A stretch of DNA of 64,000 bases. Source: Prorocentrum cordatum. Taxonomy: Eukaryota; Sar; Dinophyceae; Prorocentrales; Prorocentraceae. Made by a program: the position numbers and the translations under genes. Under the pieces are notes generated by a model. That model did no database searches. It worked only from the letters and a program-made list of their open reading frames with translations, and was not told where the DNA came from. This document shows, piece by piece, positions 1-11,670 of this stretch. The stretch is from positions 127,501-191,500 of the forward strand of contig CAUYUJ010016157.1 in the NCBI GenBank assembly GCA_963575745.1, in the 5' to 3' direction. Numbering within the stretch: the stretch's first letter is position 1; each line of letters begins with the position of its first letter.

Positions 1-113
1 GAGGAGGCGGATGCGGAGGAGGAGGAGGAGGAAAGGGAGGCGGAGGAGGAGGCGGAGGAGGCGGAGGAGGAGGAGGAGGAGGAGGAGGAGGAGGAGGAGG
101 AGGAGGAGGAGGG
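1..113. repeat. (GGA)n purine microsatellite
   Basis: Almost pure GGA/GAGGCG trinucleotide repeat on the + strand. It has no coding value: every frame reads as a Glu, Gly or Arg homopolymer. It continues beyond the left edge of the window. Confidence 0.9.
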
Positions 114-904
114 TGGGGGGCCAGCTGCAGCGGGCCAGACGGCCTGATCAGGTCTGAGCAGCGGCAATTCGAGGGTTGGGGAGGGTCGCCAGGAGTCACA
201 CCGAGCGTGTTCCCAGACATGATCGCGTCGCAAAACGATCTGGACGGGGGGGGGGGGGCTAGTTTTCGGCCCCAGGAGGCCTCGCCAGGCCTCGGGACCG
301 TGCGAGAATCCGGTCCCGGGGAAAGGGTCGGGACTTCCAGGGACGCCGATTTAAACATCAGGACGTCGCATGTCTGGGCACCGAGCGGGTTCCGCTGCAT
401 GCCCCCCATATGATTGTTTTCTTATTCTTTGTTTTGCCGATCGGCGCGGGCCTTTGCACCCCCCCCTTCCCCCCCCATGGAGTGGATCTTGGTTGTTTTG
501 AGCGCCTGTTTTGAGCAGGTGGAGCCTCCCCCATAAGACGCACTGCTGCAAAACAGTCGCACTGAGCAGAGAGGTCTTGAGCCAGACCCTCCCCCCCCCT
601 TCCGCCCAGTGTCGAAGAGCCGAATATACAAAAACGCTCGCAACCTGTACTGGATCGCACCCCCCCCCCGCGTCGGATCCGGGCCACCTGCGCGCGAAGT
701 CCTTCCGCGAGTCGTGGCACGCGCCCGTCGGAGGAGGAGGACGGGGGCGGGTCCTGGAGAGGGAGGCCGGTCCTCACTGGGCTTAGGTCGGGCGTGTCTC
801 CCTGCAGGAAGATTTTCGACGAAAAAATATAAATACCAGGAAAATAGTCAAACAATAATGCAAACATAGTCTTGGGACTATTTTGGGAGCATTTTTTTTG
901 CTTT
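114..904. other. No recognisable gene
   Basis: GC-rich intergenic sequence with short G and C homopolymer runs (for example near 246 and 662). Open frames exist on both strands, but their proteins are low-complexity, mutually overlapping, and have no domain-like pattern. I see nothing I would annotate here. Confidence 0.6.
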
Positions 905-1023
905 ACCTAACAGCGAAGACTGATAGGTTTCCAGTGGGGTCAACACAGGTCTTGACTCCCCAGGGGGTCTGGGCGGATACCGGGGGAATCCGGGGGATCC
1001 GGGGACTCCCCGGAACATTATCC

Positions 1024-1440
1024 CAGGCCACATTTTGATTGCCCGTAACCAACAGAACACCACTCCCAGGCCACATTTTGAATGCCCGGAGCCAACTGCA
1101 GGCCACTGGGGTGTTCTTGGTGCTCCCAGAACACAATTCCCAGGCCACATTTCGAATGCCCGGAGCCAACTGTAGGCCACTTCGTGTTCTTCGTTTTCCC
1201 AGAACACCATTCCCAGGCCACATTCTGAATGCCCGGAGCCAACTGTAGGCCACTGGGTGTTCTTGGTGTTCCCAGAACACAATTCCCAGGCCACATTTTG
1301 AATGCCCGGAGCCAACTGTAGGCCACTTCGTGTTCTTCGTTTTCCCAGAACACCACTCCTCCACTATATTTTGATTGCCCGGAGCCAACTGTGGGCAACT
1401 TCGTGATCTTCGTGTTCCCAGAACACAAGTCCTGTGCCAT
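1024..1440. repeat. ~73-bp tandem repeat array
   Basis: Five to six imperfect units are spaced about 72-74 bp, visible from the recurrence of GCCCGGAGCCAACT at about 1083, 1157, 1229, 1302 and 1376. Each unit also holds an inverted pair GTGTTCT / AGAACAC that could fold into a small hairpin. The same unit recurs at 3620-4120. Confidence 0.85.
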
Positions 1441-1451
1441 ATTTTGAATTC

Positions 1452-2440
1452 CCGAGCTGAGGCAGGCTGAGGCCGAGGCAGGCTGAGGCCGAGGCAGGCT
1501 GAGGCTGAGGCTGAGGCTGAGGCACGCCGAGGCAGGCTGAGGCTGAGGCTGAGGCAGGCTGAGGCTGAGGCAGGCTGAGGCTGAGGCTGACGCGGCTGAA
1601 GAGGCTGAAGGCCGAGGCAGGCTGAGGCTGAGGCTTGGCAAGGCCTTGAGCGGCAGGCGGCTGAGACTGAGGCTGAGGCTGAGGCCGAGGCTAGGCACTT
1701 GAGGGGTGAGGATGAGCAGGCTGAGGCAGGCTGAGGCTGCCGAAGGCCGAGCAGGCTGAGGCTGAGGCTGAGGCAACTGATGCAGTCTGAGCTGAGGCTG
1801 AGGCTGAGGCAGCTGAGTCTGAGGCCTGATGCCTGAGGCTGAGGCAAGCTGTCGCTGAGGCAGGCCTGAGGCTGAGGCTGAGGCAGGCTGAGGCTAGGCC
1901 GAGGCAGGCTGAGGCTGAAACTGAGGCAAGCCCGAGCAGGCGAGGCTGGGGCTGATCTGGGCAGGCTGAGCTGAGGCTGGAGGCTGAGGCTGAGGCTGGC
2001 GCGAGGCTTGAGGGCTGAGGCAGGCTGAGGCCTGAGGCGACGGCAGGCTCAGCCGAGACAGCTGAGACTAGGCTGAGGCTGAGGATGAGGCCGAGCGGCA
2101 CTCGAACAAGGTGAGCTGAATGGGGTACCCTCCCGAGAGAGGAGGGGAGGCTGAGGCAGGCTGGGGCCGAGGCAGGCTGAGGCTGAAGCAGGCTGAGGCT
2201 GAGGCTGTGGCAAGCCGAGGCAGACTGAGGCTGAGGCGGAGGCGGAGGCGGAGGCGGAGGCGGAGGCGGAGGCTGAGGCGGAGGCAGGCTGAGGCTGAGG
2301 CTGAGGCTGAGGCAGGCTGAGGCCGAGGCAGGCTGAGGCTGAGGCTGAGGCAGGCTGAGGCTGAGGCCGAGGCAGGCTGAGGCTGAGGCTGAGGCAAGCC
2401 GAGGCAGGCTGAGGCTGAGGCTGAAACTGAGGCAGGCTGA
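1452..2440. repeat. GAGGCT/GAGGCA hexamer-derived array
   Basis: Degenerate tandem array of GAGGCT and GGCAGGCTGA units with a short GAGGCG stretch near 2230-2285. Long open frames on the - strand are Ser/Ala/Pro/Gln-Leu repeats produced by the hexamer and are not genes. Confidence 0.9.
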
Positions 2441-2735
2441 GGCATCCGTAGGAATCCATAGGAATTCTTGGGAATTCCTGGGAATCCTTAGGAATCCGTA
2501 GGCATCCTTAGGAATCCGTAGGCATAGTCAAGCATCCTCAGGAATCCTTAGGAGCCCTTAGGATTCCCTAGGAATCCCCAGGAATCCCCAGGAATCCATA
2601 GGAATCAGGATTCCTAAGGATTCCTAAGGATGCCTAAGGTTTCCTACGGATTCCTATGGATTCCTAAGGATGCCTAAGGATGCCTTAGGAATCCCTAGGA
2701 ATCCTTAGGGTTCCATTGGATCCTAAGGCCGTTGC
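2441..2735. repeat. Mirrored AGGAATCC / GGATTCCT decamer array
   Basis: The left half repeats TAGGAATCC-type decamers. From about 2600 the right half repeats the reverse complement, GGATTCCTAA. The array as a whole is therefore a roughly 290-bp imperfect inverted repeat with the turn near 2600, able to form a long hairpin or cruciform. Confidence 0.8.
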
Positions 2736-2857
2736 CACTGTGACTGTCATTGCGAATGCGACTGCGACTGCGAGAACAGCAGAATTCTACAACTGGATTT
2801 TCACCTGAATCTTAAGGGGAATGCTTCCAGATATGCTCCTACACATCGCTGTTAGGT

Positions 2858-3505
2858 TGCTTTGCCGAGATAATTGGTGTATTTTTCGGGTATTCTTTTT
2901 TTTCGTCGACAATCCCCCTGTAGGGGGACGCCCGACATAACACTGGGCCCGACGCTCCAAGGAAAGCACAACAAATCGGAGCGGCCGGTGTGGGGCGAAC
3001 TTTTCGGCCTCCGGGGGCCCTCGCCGGGCCTCGCGAGTCCCGAACCCCCTCGGGTCATGAAGAACTCACGACGAGAGGTCTGTTGCCATTTTCGGTCTCT
3101 GGGAGCCCTTCCGGGGCCTCGGGACCGTCCAAAGGACGACTCCAGGATGAAAGACCGGCCCCGGGGTGGGTCTGGACCTTGGGGTCGCGTCATGAAGAAA
3201 GCATGACCTCGGGGGTCTGGGGAGCGCGTTCATTTTTCAAACGCTCCGGGGCGAAAGGCTGGCCCCCCGGGGAAGAGTGGTCCGGACCTCCCAGACCCGC
3301 GGGCGCGCTCCTCGAACTTAAGAAAAGGCCTGGGGCAGCCACGTTCCCAGATACGACGTGAGGGTTTCTTCGTGACGCGACCCCCAGAGGTCTGGACCCA
3401 TTCTCCGCGACCCGTTTTTCATCCTGATTCGTTTTTCGACGGTCCCGAGGCCCGGTGAGGGCCCCACGGAAGCCGAAAATAGCAGAAAAAATTAGCGTCG
3501 TGATT
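2858..3505. other. Spacer between the two repeat units, no gene
   Basis: GC-rich sequence between the two inverted-repeat-bounded units. Short open frames on both strands are low-complexity and mutually contradictory. No domain, intron or repeat was recognised. Confidence 0.55.
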
Positions 3506-3619
3506 ACCTAACAGCGAAGACTGATAGGTTTCTAGTGGGGTCAAAAGAGAGCAGCAGATGACTCCACAGGGGGGTCCGGGCGGCATCCGGGGAGCTGGGT
3601 CCGAACTCGTTTTTCGCAA

Positions 3620-4120
3620 ACAGTCACACACTTCGTGCTCTTCGACTTCCCAGAACTCCATTCCCGGGCCACATTCTGGATGCCCGGAGCCAACTGTAGG
3701 CCACTTCGTGCTCTTCGACTTCCCTGAACTCAATTCCTGTGCCACATTTTGGATGCCCGGAGCCAACTGTAGGCCACTTCGTGCTCTTGGAGTTCCCAGA
3801 ACACCATTCCCAGGCCACATTTTGAATGCCCGGAGCCAACTGTAGGCCACTTCGTGCTCTTGGAGTTCCCAGAACACCATTCCCAGGCCACATTTTGAAT
3901 GCCCGGAGCCAACTGTAGGCCACTTCGTGCTCTTCCATTTCCCAGAACTCCATTTCCGGGCCACATTTTGAATGCCCGGAGCCAACTGTAGGCCACCTCG
4001 TGGTCTTCGAGTTCCCAGAACTCCATTCCTGGGCATGATTTTGAATGCCCAGAGCCAACTACAGGCCACTTCGTGTTCTTCGAGTTCCCAGAACTCAATT
4101 CCCGGGCCACAGTTTGAATG
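3620..4120. repeat. ~70-bp tandem array, second location
   Basis: Six or seven units of the GCCCGGAGCCAACT repeat also seen at 1024-1440, with CTTCGTGCTCTT spacers. Unit order and flanking sequence match copy 1 of the surrounding element. Confidence 0.85.
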
Positions 4121-5232
4121 CTGAGGCAGGCTGATGCTGAGGCTGAGGCAGGCTGAGGCTGAGGCAGGCTGAGGCTGAGGCCGAGGCTGAAGGCAGACTG
4201 AGGCTGAGGCTGAAGCAGGCTGAGGCTGAGCTGAGGACGGCTGAGGCTGAGGCTGAGGCAGGCTGATGCTGAGGCAGGCTGAGGCTGAGGCTGAGGCTGA
4301 GGCTGATGCAGGCTGATGCTGAGGCAGGCTGAGGCGCGCCATAGGCTCATGCAGTCCTGAGGCTGAGGCTGAAGCATGCTGAGGCTGAGGCTGAGGGCTG
4401 AGGCAGGCTGAGGCTGAGGCTGAGGCAGGCTGATGTTGAGGCAGCTGAGGCTGAGCTGAGGCTTGGAATGCATTTTTAGCTGCAGGCAGACTGGGCTGGG
4501 CCGAGCTGAAGCAGACTGAGCTGAGGCTGAAGCAGGCTGGGCTGCGCTGAGGCAGCTGAGGCTGAGGCTGCGGCAGGCTGGATGCTGAGGCGGCGAGGCG
4601 AGGCTGAGGTATGCAGGCTGAGGCTGAGGCAGGCTGAGGCCCTGATGCCGAGGCTGAAGGCAGAATTGAGGCTGAGGCTGAGGCAGGCTGATGCTGAGGC
4701 AGGCTGAGGCTGAGGCTGAGGCTGATGCAGGCTGAGGCTGAGGCTGAGGCTGATGCAGGCTCAGGCTGAGGCCGGCTGAGGCTGAGGCTGAGGCAGGCTG
4801 ATGCTGAGGCAGGCTGAGGCTGAGGCTGAGGCTGATGCAGGCTGAGGCTGAGGCAGGCTGAGGCGGAGGCCGAGGCTGAAGGCAGGCTGAGGCTGAGGCT
4901 GAAGCAGGCTGAGGCTGCGGCTGAGGCAGGCTGAGGCTGAGGCTGAGGCAGGCTGATGCTGGTGCAGGCTGAGGCTGCAGGGCAGCTGATGCTGAGGCCG
5001 GGGCCGACGGCAGACTGAGGCTGAGGCTAAGCAGGCTGAGGGGCTGAGGCAAGGCAGTGCTGAGGCTGAGGCCTGGAGGCTGAATGCAGGGTGAGGCTGA
5101 GGACAGGGAGCTGAGGCTGTAGGCCGAGGCTGAAGGCAGACTGAGGCTGAGGCTGAGGCAGGCTGAGGCTGAGGCTGAGGCAGGCTGAGGCTGAGGCAGG
5201 CTGAGGCTGAGGCTGAGGCAGGCCGAGGCTGA
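4121..5232. repeat. GAGGCT hexamer-derived array, second location
   Basis: Degenerate GAGGCT/GATGCT array. The apparent long - strand open frames are shadows of the hexamer. Confidence 0.9.
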
Positions 5233-5390
5233 GGCTGTGACTGCGACTGCCGTTGCCACTGCGACTGCCGTTGCCACTGCCGTTGCCACTGCGACTACGA
5301 CTGTGAGAACAGCAGAATTCTACAACTGGATTCTCATCTGAATCTTAAGGGGAATGCTTCCAGATATGCTCCTACACATCGCTGTTAGGT

Positions 5391-6363
5391 TGCTTTGCCG
5401 GGATAAGTTGTTCATGACCCGAGGGGGTTTGGGTTTGGGTTGGTGGAGGTGCTTCTCCACTGTTCTGGGGGGGGTTCCCGACCCCTCGCCTGCGGGGCCC
5501 CCGGGACCTGTCCTGGGAGACCGCTCGGGGTGAGGAGCTGGTCGCGGCGGTGTCAAGCAGTGGCGGGGGGTCCCCCCCCCGACGGGGGTCAACCTCGCCT
5601 CGTCGTCGTGCCGCGACGGGGGTCGGACCGCCTTCGGCGCGCTGCGGCTGCCTGCGACGGGGTTCGATGTGGGGCCGTCGGCGGGGGTAACGCCCCCCCC
5701 GACGCTTATTAAGAAACTCGGAGTATGTGAGCCCACCAGAGAACGCTCTAAGAACTTGCTGTGGTCTGCACGGCATGTTCTTGGAGCATCCCTGGTTGGG
5801 GCCGTCCTGTTGCAATACGCGTCGGCTTTCTGTTCTAAGAATTATGTTTCTGTTGTTAGAGCCTAAGCACATTTCGCGCACTCTAGGAATGCCGGGACGG
5901 TCGGACCTTGCTCGGGGGGAGAGCCCCCGGGGGTCCACGGCCCGCTTCCCTCGGGACCCGCGTCTTCTGCGTGTTTCGCAGGCCCAACGCCCTGGAGATG
6001 GGACATTTGCATGAAGACTATCCTTCGGAGGTTCGCGCAGACCTCTCGGATCGGCGCTGTACCTCCTCCCGGTCCCCCCCTTGCGCGCCACTCATTCGCG
6101 CCATTTGTGGGCATCCAGCGCCAGTCCGAGAGTTTACGTGTCTGCAGGTGCCCTCTGCTCCTGCAGGTGCGGCCGTGCGGGGTTCCCGCCGCCCAGATCT
6201 TTGCTCGTGTGCCCGGCAGCACACTTTCCAGGGGGTGCGACGCATGGCTCTTTCCCAACCCTCCGTGTTTGAGTATTCGTTTGAATACAGCACTGTGGTC
6301 GCGTCCCTCCTCCTCCTCCTCCCGCCTCCCGCCTCCCTCTTGTCTTCTCTCGCCTTGTGGGTG
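5391..6363. other. No recognisable gene
   Basis: GC-rich stretch with C and G homopolymer runs near 5470-5700. Open frames overlap on both strands without a convincing product. Confidence 0.5.
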
Positions 6364-6414
6364 CCGCGTGTGTGTGTGTGTGTGCTTGTGTGTGTGTGTG
6401 TGTGTGTGCATCTT
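6364..6414. repeat. (TG)n microsatellite
   Basis: Dinucleotide TG tract interrupted once (TGCTTG), directly upstream of the 101-bp satellite. Confidence 0.95.
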
Positions 6415-6459
6415 GCATGCGGTACCTCTTGTGTGCATCTTGCCTGGAGGGCCGCGATC

Positions 6460-8290
6460 TGCGACACTGTCGCCACTTTCGAGAGCTGCTGGTGGGTCCA
6501 GCGGAGTGAGGCACCGCGCAGATCAGAGCGGGACCTCGCCGTCCCTGGGGGGCTGCGACCTGCGTCATTGTCGCCACTTTCGAGGGCTGCTGGTGGGTCC
6601 AGCGGGGTGAGGCACCGCGGGATCTGAGGTAAACCTCGCTGTCCCTGGGGGGCTGCGATCTGCAAAACTGTCGCCACCTTCGAGGGCTGCTGGTGGGTCC
6701 TGCGGACTGAGGCACGCGGGGATCTGAGGTAGACCTCGCCGTCCCTGAGGGTCTGCGATCTGCGACATTGTCGCCACTTTCGAGGGCTGCTGGTGCGTCC
6801 TGCGGAGTGAGGCACCGCGCAGATCTGAGCGGGACCTCGCCGTCCTTGGGAGGTTGCGATATGCGAAATTGTCGCCACTTTCGAGGGCTGCTGGTGGGTC
6901 CAGCGGAGTGGGGCACCGTGCGGATCTGACGAAATTTCGCAGTCCTTTGGGGGCTGCGACCTGCGACGCTGTCGCCACTTTCGAGGGCTGCTGGTGGGTG
7001 TTGCGGACTGAGGCACCGCGGGGATCTGAGGTAGACCTCGCCGTCCCTGGGGGGCTGCGATCTGTGAAACTGTGGCCACTTTCGAGGGCTGCTTGTGGGT
7101 CCTGCGGAGTGAGGCACCGCGCAGATCTGAACGGGACCTCACCGTCCCTGGAGGGCTGCGATTTGCGAAGCTGTCGCCTCTTTCGAGGGCTACGATCTGC
7201 GACACTGTCGCCACCTTCGAGGGCTGCTGGTGGGTCCTGCGGAGTGAGGCACCGCGGGGATCTGAGGTAGACCTCGCTGTCCCTGGGGGGCCGCGATCTG
7301 CGACACTGTCGCCACTTTCGAGGGCTGCTGATGGGTCCTGCGGGGTGAGGCACCGCGGGGATCTGAGCCGGACCTCGCCGTCCCTGGGGGGCTGCGACCT
7401 GCGACGCTGTTGCCACTTTCGAGGGCTGCTGGTGCGTCCTGCGGAGTGAGGCACCGCGGGGATCTGAGCGGGACCTCGCCGTCCTTGGGGGGCTGCGATC
7501 TGCAAAGTTGTCGCCACTTTCGAGGGCTGCTGGAGGGCCCTGCGGAGTGAGGCACGGCGGGGATCTGAGCGGGACCTCGCCGTCCCTGGGGGGCTGCGAC
7601 CTGCGATCATGTCGCCACTTTCGAGGGCTGCTGGTGGGTCCAGCGGAGTGAGGCACCGCGGGGATCTGAGCGGGACCTCGCCGTCCCTGGGGGGCTGCGA
7701 TCTGCGAAGCTGTCGCCACTTTCGAGGGCTGCTGGTGCGTCCAGCGGAGTGATGCACCGCGCAGATCAGAGCGGGACCTCGCCGTCCTTGGGGGGTTGCG
7801 ATCTGCTACACTGTCGCCATTTTCGAGGGCTGCTGGTGGGTCCAGCGGAGTGAGGCACCGCGCAGATCTGAGCGGGATCTTGCCGTCCTTGAGGGGCTGC
7901 GATTGGCGAAGCTGTCGCCACTTTCGAGGGCTGCTGGTGGGTCCTGCGGGGTGAGGCACCGCGCAGATCTGAGCGGGACCTTGCCGTCCCTGAGGGTCTG
8001 CGATCTGCGAAGCTGTCGCCACCTTCGAGGGCTGCTGGTAGGTTCTGCGGAGTCAGGCACCGCGGGGATCTGAGCGGGACCTCGCCGTGCCTGGGGGGCT
8101 GCGACCTGCGAAATTGTCCCCACTTTCGAGGGCTGCTGGCGGGTCCAGCGGGGTGAGGCACCGCACAGATCTGAGCGGGGCCTCGCCGTCTTTGGGGGGC
8201 TGCGATCTGCGAAACTGTCGCCTGTTTCGAAGGCTGGTGGCGGGTTCAGCGGAGCGAGGCACCAAGCGGACATCGCAATCCTTGAGGTGC
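6460..8290. repeat. ~101-bp satellite array, about 18 units
   Basis: Head-to-tail copies of a unit containing CGCCACTTTCGAGGGCTGCT, spaced 100-103 bp, with scattered point differences. The last unit decays near 8230-8290. Because units are not a multiple of three, the long - strand open frames simply cycle the repeat through three frames. There is no spacer/repeat structure of the CRISPR kind. The array ends about 110 bp before the left end of the giant transposon. Confidence 0.9.
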
Positions 8291-8401
8291 TGCGAGCCTC
8301 ACGAATGCCGCTCGCAGAAGCATATGCGCCCATGCCACGTCATCAGCTCCGTATAACGTCTCCCAAGCTACTCATGCCCCGCATGGCGCAGGGGTTGGGT
8401 A

Positions 8402-8430
8402 ATCCTGAAGCCGCATTAAAATGATCATTT
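8402..8430 (+). repeat. Left terminal inverted repeat of the giant transposon
   Basis: 29 bp starting ATCCTGAAGCCGC and ending GATCATTT. It pairs with the reverse complement of 32937-32965 with three mismatches. The preceding bases 8400-8401 are TA. Confidence 0.8.
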
Positions 8431-8545
8431 CCCCCCTCTGTGACAGAGGGGGTGTTTTTCGGAGGCCCTCTGTGACAGAGGGGGTGCGTTCGGAGGCCCT
8501 CTGTGACAGAGGGGGTGCGTTCGGAGGCTCTCTGCGACAGAGTTG
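8431..8545 (+). repeat. Subterminal palindrome array, left end
   Basis: Four copies of a palindrome CCCCTCTG TGA CAGAGGGG (stem about 8 bp, loop TGA) start near 8432, 8466, 8498 and 8527, every 29-34 bp, the last degenerate. Subterminal arrays of this kind are often transposase-binding sites. That role is inferred here. Confidence 0.75.
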
Positions 8546-8970
8546 CTCGTCATCCCGTTCCTCCTCATCCTGCTTCTTGATTTCGGATATGTCATGCTAC
8601 CACTGCGCTCATCATCTTTGCGTCTGTGATCCTCGTCGTGTTTTTCCATGCGTCCTTTTCACAATTTCCACCACATTATCCTCCGTTGCCGTTCTGGCCC
8701 GCCATCTACCTCGTCACTCTCCTTCGTCTGCATGTCCTCATTCTCTTCCGTTTTTTTTCGCCCCCCCCCCCTCTGGTTCGATTTCCGCTCTTCGTCCACT
8801 TCGTTCATCCGTTTCCAACCCCCCTTCCTTTCAAGTTCTCCGCCGTCCAATCACATCGCGTCGTCCGTCGCCGCTATGCTCAAACCATCCCGCGCCCGTG
8901 GGATCGCCCGCGAGCAAAGGTGCAGCCGGGCCCGTCGCGGCCCAACGCGCGCCTGCGCCATCGTCTTGCA

Positions 8971-10408
<1,438 letters not shown>

Positions 10409-11370
10409 ATGGCTCCGCAGCAGCGGGGCTCGAATGAAGGGCGCGTCGCATTTCGGCAGGGGCGCGCGCGTCGGCCGCCGAGATCGGGAGCGCGCGTGCA
10501 GGCGCCGTGGCGCGATCTTCGTTCTGAAGTCTTCCCTCTCCTCCCTGTCCCCCCATCCCGCCGCCCTCAACGTCGGCTCCTCGCCGCCCGTTCCTCGTCG
10601 CTCCACGCCTGTCCGTTCTCCTCCAACTTCCTCTCCCGCTTCCTCGTTCTCTCCTTCCCATTTTTCCCTCCATCCCAGTCCATCCCTGGCACCCCAGCGA
10701 AGTTCGCAGTTAGAAGTTGGAAGTTCGGAGTTCGAAGGTCGCAGTTTGAATTTCGAAGCTTCGCACTTCGAGGTTCGATCTTCGAACCTTCGTCATCTCG
10801 TCGTCGTAATCGTCGTCCTCGTTCGTCGTCGTCGTTCCTCGTCGGCGTCGATTGTCGTTGTCGTCGTCGCTCGTTGTCGTCGTCGCCGTCGTCGTCGCGG
10901 TCGGCGTCGTCGTCGTCGGTCGTCGTCGTCGCTAGTCGTCGTCGCTGGTCGCCGTCGTGGTCATCGTCCTCGTCGTCGTCGTCGTGGTCGTCGTCGCCCT
11001 CGTTGTCGCCGTCGTGGCCATCGTCCTCGTCGTTGTCGTGAAACGCCCCACGTAGGAGGAGCAGAGAAGGGAGCAAGGAGAAATGAGCACGGTGGAGGGA
11101 GGAGGGAGGATTGAGCAGGAAGAGGAGGGTGCAGATTGAGGTAGAAGGGATGAGGTAGTTCAGAAGTGGGAGCAGCAGACTGGCGCAATGGGAAAAGCCA
11201 TGTGAGTGCAGGGAGGGAGGGAAATGCGATAAAGTGAAGCCGCAGCCGTTGCAGGTCTGCCCCCCGCCGCGCCCGCCCGCCTCCGCGACGGAACCGCGCA
11301 GGGGCCTCTGCCGAAGTCTCCGCAGCAGCGGGGACTGCCAGAGAAGGCTCCTTCGCGGCCTTGCGCCGCT

Positions 11371-11670
11371 ATGGCGAGCATCGCGGGCAAGTACGACGTC
11401 GATGACTTCGAGCTCATCGCGACGGATGGCAGCGTTTGGAGCTGGGCGACCATGGTGGCGCGGTTTATCGAGTGGCGCAATCGTTGCCGCCATGCACGCG
11501 CCGTTGGAGAGAAGGGCCAGATGCTCGTCGACCAGGCGCGGCAGATGATGGAGGAGGCGCGCCGCGCCGAGGAGAAGGGCAAGATGATGCTTGAGATGTC
11601 GAAGAAGACGGCGAAGGACATCCCAGGCAATATTCGGCACTTTTGCCGCCAGCCGCACCAGGGGAGCTGA
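11371..11670 (+). CDS. 99-aa cargo protein with coiled-coil C-terminal half
   Basis: The ATG at 11371 follows the duplicated leader, and the stop is at 11668-11670. The product begins MASIAGKYDVDDFELIATDG, has a Trp-containing segment (VWSWATMVARFIEWRNRC), then a Glu/Lys/Met-rich heptad-like stretch (residues ~50-85: QARQMMEEARRAEEKGK) that is probably a coiled coil. The family is unknown. It sits between the two copies of the intergenic cassette. Its leader is homologous to the leader of the 13133 gene, so both may share expression signals. Confidence 0.5.
   Translation: MASIAGKYDVDDFELIATDGSVWSWATMVARFIEWRNRCRHARAVGEKGQMLVDQARQMMEEARRAEEKGKMMLEMSKKTAKDIPGNIRHFCRQPHQGS

Larger units (their letters stand above)
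905..2857. mobile_element. Repeat-filled unit, copy 1, bounded by 12-bp inverted repeats
   Basis: The unit begins ACCTAACAGCGA (905-916) and ends with its exact reverse complement TCGCTGTTAGGT (2846-2857). Inside are, in order, a short unique segment, a ~73-bp tandem array, a long GAGGCT array, a mirrored AGGAATCC array, and a conserved ~100-bp tail beginning near 2770. A second unit at 3506-5390 has the same boundaries, head segment, arrays and tail, so this is a defined repeat rather than random satellite. It encodes no transposase. Non-autonomous mobile element is an inference. The hexamer TGCTTT occurs on both flanks here but also follows copy 2, so it may belong to the element rather than be a target duplication. 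Confidence 0.55.
3506..5390. mobile_element. Repeat-filled unit, copy 2, bounded by 12-bp inverted repeats
   Basis: Same architecture as 905-2857. ACCTAACAGCGA is at 3506-3517 and TCGCTGTTAGGT at 5379-5390, with the shared head segment, a 70-odd-bp tandem array (3620-4120), a GAGGCT array (4121-5232), a short GCCACTGCGACTGCCGTT array (about 5228-5300) and the same ~100-bp tail (about 5303-5390). The left flank differs from that of copy 1, while the right flanks begin alike (TGCTTTGCCG), so the true right boundary may lie a few bases further out. There is no coding capacity. Confidence 0.55.

Noticed and set aside
903-2460. Long - strand open frames rich in Ser, Ala, Pro, Gln and Leu
   Set aside because: They are translations of the GAGGCT hexamer array. 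All three frames of the strand stay open, with no variation in composition.
905-2863. TGCTTT as a target duplication of the first inverted-repeat-bounded unit
   Set aside because: The same TGCTTTGCCG follows the second unit whose left flank lacks it, so it may be part of the repeat.
6460-8290. Regular ~100-bp spacing suggested a CRISPR array
   Set aside because: The entire unit is repeated with no unique spacers, no short conserved direct repeat and no cas genes. The context is eukaryotic.
6018-8333. Several - strand open frames of 175-579 aa across the satellite
   Set aside because: The 101-bp unit cycles through three frames. The apparent protein repeats are the satellite itself, and neighbouring frames are equally open.
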